A stretch of 8,258 bases of DNA from Rhodospirillaceae bacterium (lineage in GTDB: Bacteria > Pseudomonadota > Alphaproteobacteria > Rhodospirillales > Magnetovibrionaceae), in the NCBI GenBank assembly GCA_002732845.1, contig NVSZ01000023.1, positions 5,933-14,190 on the forward strand, written 5' to 3'. The translations under genes were made by a program, and so were the position numbers. Each line of letters begins with the position of its first letter. The stretch's first letter is position 1. The notes beneath the pieces are model-generated. The model was not told the DNA's origin. It saw only the letters and a program-made list of their open reading frames with translations, and did no database searches. Below are positions 1 to 6,000 of the stretch, in pieces.

Positions 1-3000
1 TTACCTCTGGAAATGTGACGGCCACGACGGTTGTTGGAACCAATCCTCTTGAAATTGGTCATTACGCCAACCCGGGCGATCATTATTGGAACGGTGGTGT
101 TGCTGATGTTCGCGTGTGGAATGTAGATCGTAGTGCGACTGAGATTGCAAATAACTATCAAGGCCCTCTGGCCTCTCCGGCAAGCGAAGCAAACTTGGTT
201 GGCAACTGGCCTTTACAAACTATTTCAAACGGCACAACACCAGACGTCAGTGCCACCGGCACGGCGGCTACGTTAGGCACGGCAACCGTTGGCGATACGG
301 CAGAACCTGTGCTTGTTGATGTGCCGCCGACAACAACATTAGCGGTGATTGAAGATACAGCCATCACGGCTAAAATTGCCGTAAATGATGCCGAAGGCGA
401 TGCGCTGACCTATAGCGTGAGCACGGGTGGCGATCCAACAAAAGGCACAGTCACTTTTGATGGGTCGGGCAATTTAACCTATACGCCAAATGCAAACGTA
501 AATGGTTCTGACGCCTTCACCGTTCAAGTGAACGATGGCAATGGCGGCATCACGACAAAAGTTATCAATGTTAATATTGCGAGCGTTAACGATGCTTCGA
601 CGGTTGCCAGCTCAGGTTCGGGGGCTTTGGCCTTTACCGAAGGCACGGGGGCTCAAGTTGTTGATGCGGGCATTACCGTTGCTGATATTGATTCAGCTAA
701 CTTGGCCAGTGCGACCATTAAAATCACCACGAATTTCACATCGGGTGAAGACGTCTTGGCCTTTGCCGATACAACAAACATCACCGGGTCATGGAATGGC
801 ACGACGGGCATCTTGACGCTGTCGGGTTCTGATACGTTAGCCAATTATCAAACCGCCCTGCGTTCGATCACATATAACAATTCAAGCCCAGCTCCGAGCA
901 CCCAACCGCGCACCATTGATTTTTCTGTGAACGATGGCACTGACGATAGTGCTGTGCACAGCAAATCCGTATCCGTGACGTCGGTGAACAGTGCTCCAGA
1001 CGTTTTGGGTGTCGTCGCCCTTGATGGCTTTATGCAGTTTGATGGCACGAATGATGTTGTTGATATCAGTGCTGCCACATCTCTTGCCACCGGAACCGGG
1101 GCCTTCACATATGAAGCTTGGGTTCAAACAACAGGCACGACCGAACGAATTCTCTTTGTCGGTGATGCAACAACAACCAATCAAGCCGCTTTCCTGTTGG
1201 TGGATGCAAATGGAAAACTGGGTTTCGATACAGCCAATATCTTGGGGCCGCGTTCGACCGTCGCCGTGAACGATGGTCAATGGCACCATGTTGCTGTGTC
1301 GTATAATGGAACCAGCGCCCAACTTTATGTGGATGGAGCTACCTCGGGTACGGCGGCGGCGATGGCACCAAATCTTTTGGCTGTGGGCAATGCCCGTATC
1401 GGCTCTTACCACAATGGCACGGGCGACCTTGAATTCTTCAGCGGCGATATTGCCGAAGTTCGCACTTGGGATACGGCCCGCACCGATACTGAAATTTCCG
1501 CCAATATGAACCAAGGCTTGACGGGCAGTGAAACGGGCCTGACTGGGTATTGGCCGTTAGATGAAGTGAACAGCGGTATTACGCCAGACCTAAGCCCCAA
1601 TGCAAACGGCGGCACACTTGGTGCGGGCACGGCGGCTCCGATGGTCGTCACCACCCATGGCAAAGCTTTGACGTTTGATGGCGTGGATGATGTTGTCACA
1701 ACCGGCCTGACCAATTTGGCCGCAAGTTACACACTTGAAGGCTGGATCAACGTTGACAGTTTGGCGACCCATAATGCCATTTTCGGCAAGGCTACGGTAG
1801 CCAGTGGCCAATCAAACGATAACACAGAGGTTTTATTTAAAATAAGTACTTCGGGAATCGTCGTATTTACTGCCGGGTCAGGGGCAAGCCCATCCGATGC
1901 GGCCACTTGGGCAAATGGGGCCTCAACAGCAACTGTTGCGATTGGGGAATGGAACCATGTCGCCGTTTCCGTAGATGCCGTTAACCAACAGGTGACCGTC
2001 TACCTGAACGGTGTTGGCACAACGAGCACCTATACGACCCCGCTTGTTTCTGGAAGCCTTCCGCTTCAAATCGGTCATTATTCTAATGGCAATGAAAGAT
2101 ATATGGATGGCCAGCTGGCCGACATGCGGGTTTGGGATGGGGTGCGTACAGCTGCCGAAATTCAATCCGATATGTCCGGTGAACCTTCCGGCGACATGAG
2201 CACACTTGCGGGTTATTGGCCCATGGTCGATGGCACGGGTACGACGGTTCAAGATTTCTCTGGCAATGGTCTGGATGGTACGATCACGGGCATGGTTTTG
2301 GGTGCGGAAACATGGGTCAACACCCTGCCGGAAATCTTTGAATTTGATATTTATGTAACCGAAGATCAGTCCTATCATGACATGCTGGTCGTGCAGAATC
2401 TCGATGGCGATACCCTGACGTACAGCATCGTTACGGGAAGCGAACCCACCAAAGGTACGGTGACGTTTGACGCAGCGAATAACGGTCACTTTGATTATGT
2501 CCCGAACGCAAATGTAAATGGCACCGATACCTTTACGATCAAGGTTGATGATGGCAATGGCGGCATCGTCACCAAAGTCATCACGGTCAATATTGAACCC
2601 GTTGATGATGCGCCCGTTGCGACCACAGATGCTTTAGCTACGGTTCAAGATACGGTTTCGACCTTTGCCGTTGCCAGCTTGTTGGCGAACGACACGGACC
2701 TAGAAGGCAATCCGCTTTCGATCACAAACGTGACCGCAGGCACGGGTGGCACGGTGACCTTAGCGAACGGTGAAATCACCTTTACGCCAAACACTGGTAT
2801 CACCGGGGCCGCGAACTTCACCTATACCTTAAGCGATGGCTTTAATATAACAACGGGTACGGCGAATATTACGATCGAAGCCGTTACCGCCTCCACAGGC
2901 ACAGTCGGCAACGACACCTTAACCGGAACGACTGGGGCCGACCTGTTCACCGGGGGCGTGGGTAACGATTCAATTGATGGATTGGCTGGCTTCGATATAG

Positions 3001-6000
3001 CCGTGTTCTCTGGCAACCAAGCGAATTATGGTGTTGTCGATAATGGCGATGGGACCTTTACAATCACCGATAATGTCGGCACCGATGGAACCGATACCCT
3101 CACCAATATTGAAACCCTTCGTTTTGCCGATGGCGATGTGATGCTGGGTCAAACCTTATCAGGTACAGCGGGTGTTGACACCCTCAACGGCAACACGGGT
3201 AACGACACGTTAACGGGTGGTGCTAGTAATGACGTCCTTAATGGATTTGCGGGCACAGATACGCTGAACGGCAGCACGGGCAACGACACCTTAAACGGTG
3301 GTGCTGGCAACGATATTTTGAATGGCGACGGCGGCAGTGACCTGATCACAGGCGGCGTGGGCAATGACACCATTAATGGCGGCACCAATGACCTTGGCAT
3401 CGACGTTGCTATTTTCTCTGGCAACCGAGCCGATTACACCGTTTCAACAACAGCTGGGGTCACGACCGTTACGGACAATGTCGGTAGCGATGGTGTCGAT
3501 ACGGTTACGAACACGGAGATCCTCCGTTTTGCTGACGAAGATGTGATCATGGATCACATTCTTTCCGGAACAGCGGGTGTTGACACTCTCAACGGCAACA
3601 CGGGTAACGACACGTTATCGGGTGGTGCTGGTAATGACGTCCTTAGCGGTGGTGCAGGTACAGACACCCTTACGGGCAGTACGGGTGCGGATACCTTTAA
3701 ATATATATCGGCAACTGATTCCACTGCGACCAGCATGGATACCATCACCGACTTTGTCACGGGCACCGATAAAATTGAATTTACGGGCATGGCGGGGATC
3801 AGTCTTGGTTCATCGGCTTGGACGTTTACGACCGATGTCGCGACCACTGCCGCAGATCTGTTTGCCAATGCCACGGCAAACACCGCAAACTTCTTCACCG
3901 ATGGCACGGATGGTTATGTTGCGATTCAAGGTGTGGGAACGGGAACCAGCTTTGATCAAACCCTGATCAAGCTTGCCGGTCTGACCACGCCACCGGATCA
4001 AGCCGACTTTGTTGGTATTATTCAAGACGTCCCGGCGAATTGGACCAATACGGGCGGTGACGGGCTTTGGGCCACGACCACTAACTGGGATACGAATACT
4101 GTTCCGGATGCCACTACGGATGTGATCATTGGCGCGGCAGGACTAACCTTAGCGGGAACGACGGCGGCAAAGTCTTTGACAGTGAATTCAGGCACTGTCA
4201 TGGATTATGCAGCATTATCTGGAATAAACTTAACGGTTGCGGGTGACATCACGAACGCTGGTACGATCAACATGAATGGGAGTTCGGCCTCTACGAACAT
4301 CTATCTGACATCAACCCACGGCACGTTTACCAACACCGGAACCTTCACCACGGTTACGGGGTACAACCGCATTAGTACCGACTTATACAGTTCCGGTACG
4401 TTGACGTTTGATGGCACGACCACCAATTTCAACAAGGTCGGCGGCAGCTATGTAAGCTCAGGCACATTAAACATTGGGGCGGCTAAAACCTTATACGTCG
4501 AAGGTGCGGGAACAACGTTCGACATTCAAGCGGGCAGCACGGTTAACAATTTAGGAACACTTTATGCGAGGACGGGTGGCACGATAACCATCGCCGATGC
4601 GTACACCAATGCAACGACGCTTACGGCGAATTCTGGTACGTTAAATTTAAGCGGCGGACTGACGAATGCAGCCGCAGGTACCGTTACAGTCTCGGGGAAT
4701 GGGGCGGCCTTTAACACCACAACCGTCGACAACTCTGGCACCATGACTGTCTATAATGCGACAACCACGACCGTCGCGAACTCTGGTACGTTCAGTATTT
4801 CCGGAACGATGACGGGAACCATCACCAACACAGGCACCTTGAATCTGGGCAGCGTAACCGGCGGCACCTTGATCATCAGCAATGAGGCAACGGGTACGAT
4901 CAATGCCACGGGTGCGCTGATTACTCTCGATACGATTTCGTCTAACGCAGGTACGATTGATTATGCCGCGAGCGGCGGCACACAAATTGTTGTAGATAGC
5001 TTTGCCACGAACGCTGGCACCATCAATATGGCGGGGTCTCAGAGTTACTCGTCAACGCTGACCGTAAATACAGGCACGCTGACCAACACCGGAACCATCA
5101 CGACCACAACGGCTTACAGTCGTATTGATGCGAACCTGACCAATGCCAGTACCGGAACTTTGCTCTTTAATGGACCGACTTATTTCAACAAAGTCGGCGG
5201 TGTTTATAGCAACGCTGGCGACATGAGCATCGCCGATGGCCAGACCTTATTCATTCAAGGCACGGGGACAACGTTCACCAACTCTGGCAACATCGAAGCG
5301 GGTGGCGTTGCGACGGTTGGTTCGATGACCATTAATGGTGCCAACACCAATACGGCCACGGCAAACTATACCATTGATGTTTCCGGCACCGGAACTACGG
5401 CGGGCACGGACTATGACGTGATCAACTACACGGATGCGACCAATGTGGACGGCACGTTCCACATGAATTTCATGAACGGAACTGTGCCAACCGATCAGCA
5501 AACATTCCAAGTCATGAATTATGCATCGGCCACGGCGGGCACGTTCAACGTCACCAGCAACCTAGGTGCGGCTTATACCTTCACCGGAACCGTCAATGGC
5601 ACAAATGTTGTTGTTACGGCGTCCGTAACCAACGCCGCTCCTGTGGTTCATGGCGTTGGTGCGTTGGATGGCTTTATGCAGTTTGATGGCACAAACGATA
5701 GCGTTGTTGTTGCCAACAGTACCGCGACCGACCCGACGACAGCGATCACTTATGAAACTTGGATTCGAACGACCGATACGGGTGCCGTGCAAACGCTGGT
5801 CGCCAACCATACAAACAGTGACAACAATTTGGGTTGGAAATTCTCTATTGAAAATACCAGCGGGATTTTGCGGGCTGATTTCTTTAACGGAAATCCAACC
5901 AATCAAGATTATATGCTGACCCGTGGCACCACAAACGTGTTGGATGGACAATGGCATCATGTGGCCATGTCTTATGACAATACTAATGAGCCCATCATCG

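Larger units (their letters stand above)
2907..3695 (+). other. RTX calcium-binding nonapeptide block 1
   Basis: Residues 969-1231. Repeated GGxGxDxU motifs include GGVGNDSIDG at 2952, GNTGNDTLTGG at 3189, GSTGNDTLNGGAGNDILNG near 3270, GGVGNDTINGG at 3351, and GNTGNDTLSGGAGNDVLSGG near 3594. Between the motif runs lie two copies of a module reading (V/I)FSGNxAxY, then DNVGxDGxDTxTN and LRFADxDV, common in RTX proteins. In known families each GGxGxD turn binds Ca2+ and the repeats fold into a parallel beta-roll only after export into high-calcium medium. Several repeats here are degenerate (GASND, GFAGTD, GDGGSD), so not every turn is expected to bind calcium. Confidence 0.93.
4141..5318 (+). 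other. Beta-solenoid-like rod with N-x-G-T turns
   Basis: Residues 1381-1772. The region has short alternating Val/Leu/Ile/Thr strands broken by a recurring Asn/Ser-x-Gly-Thr turn. Examples are NAGTIN, NTGTFT, SSGTLT, SSGTLN, NLGTLY, NSGTLN, AAGTVT, NSGTMT, NSGTFS, NTGTLN, ATGTIN, NAGTID, NAGTIN, NTGTLT, NTGTIT and NAGDMS. I count about 18 such turns, usually 15-30 residues apart, and no RTX nonapeptides. This is how right-handed beta-helices of autotransporter passengers and haemagglutinin-like adhesins look. It is therefore predicted to be a rigid rod or binding surface. The alternative is a loose stack of Thr-rich beta repeats. No catalytic motif is evident. Confidence 0.65.

Noticed and set aside
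1032..1034. In-frame ATG codons (for example at 1032) as internal gene starts
   Set aside because: The frame is open far upstream with continuous domain structure, and the ATG lies inside the first strand of LamG-2, so there is no reason to begin a gene there.
882..1514. 210-codon open frame on the - strand
   Set aside because: It is antisense to the end of the second-type cadherin-like domain and to LamG-2. It has no recognisable motif or supporting context, and the sense frame is clearly the coding one.
1923..2489. 188-codon open frame on the - strand
   Set aside because: It is antisense to LamG-3 and the next Ig-like domain, with a low-complexity Arg/Ile/His composition and no domain. 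It is a shadow.
2907..3695. CRISPR-like or tandem DNA repeat array
   Set aside because: The short repeated DNA words are explained by in-frame GGxGxDxU codons. There are no constant-length repeats with unique spacers.
3577..3966. 129-codon + strand open frame in another phase
   Set aside because: It overlaps the RTX and serralysin-like coding sequence in a different frame, and its Arg/Pro/Leu-rich translation shows no family features.
3684..4022. Serralysin-type metalloprotease
   Set aside because: Only the C-terminal-domain pattern is seen. No HExxH zinc motif or protease domain is present in the visible sequence, so the protein is not called a protease.
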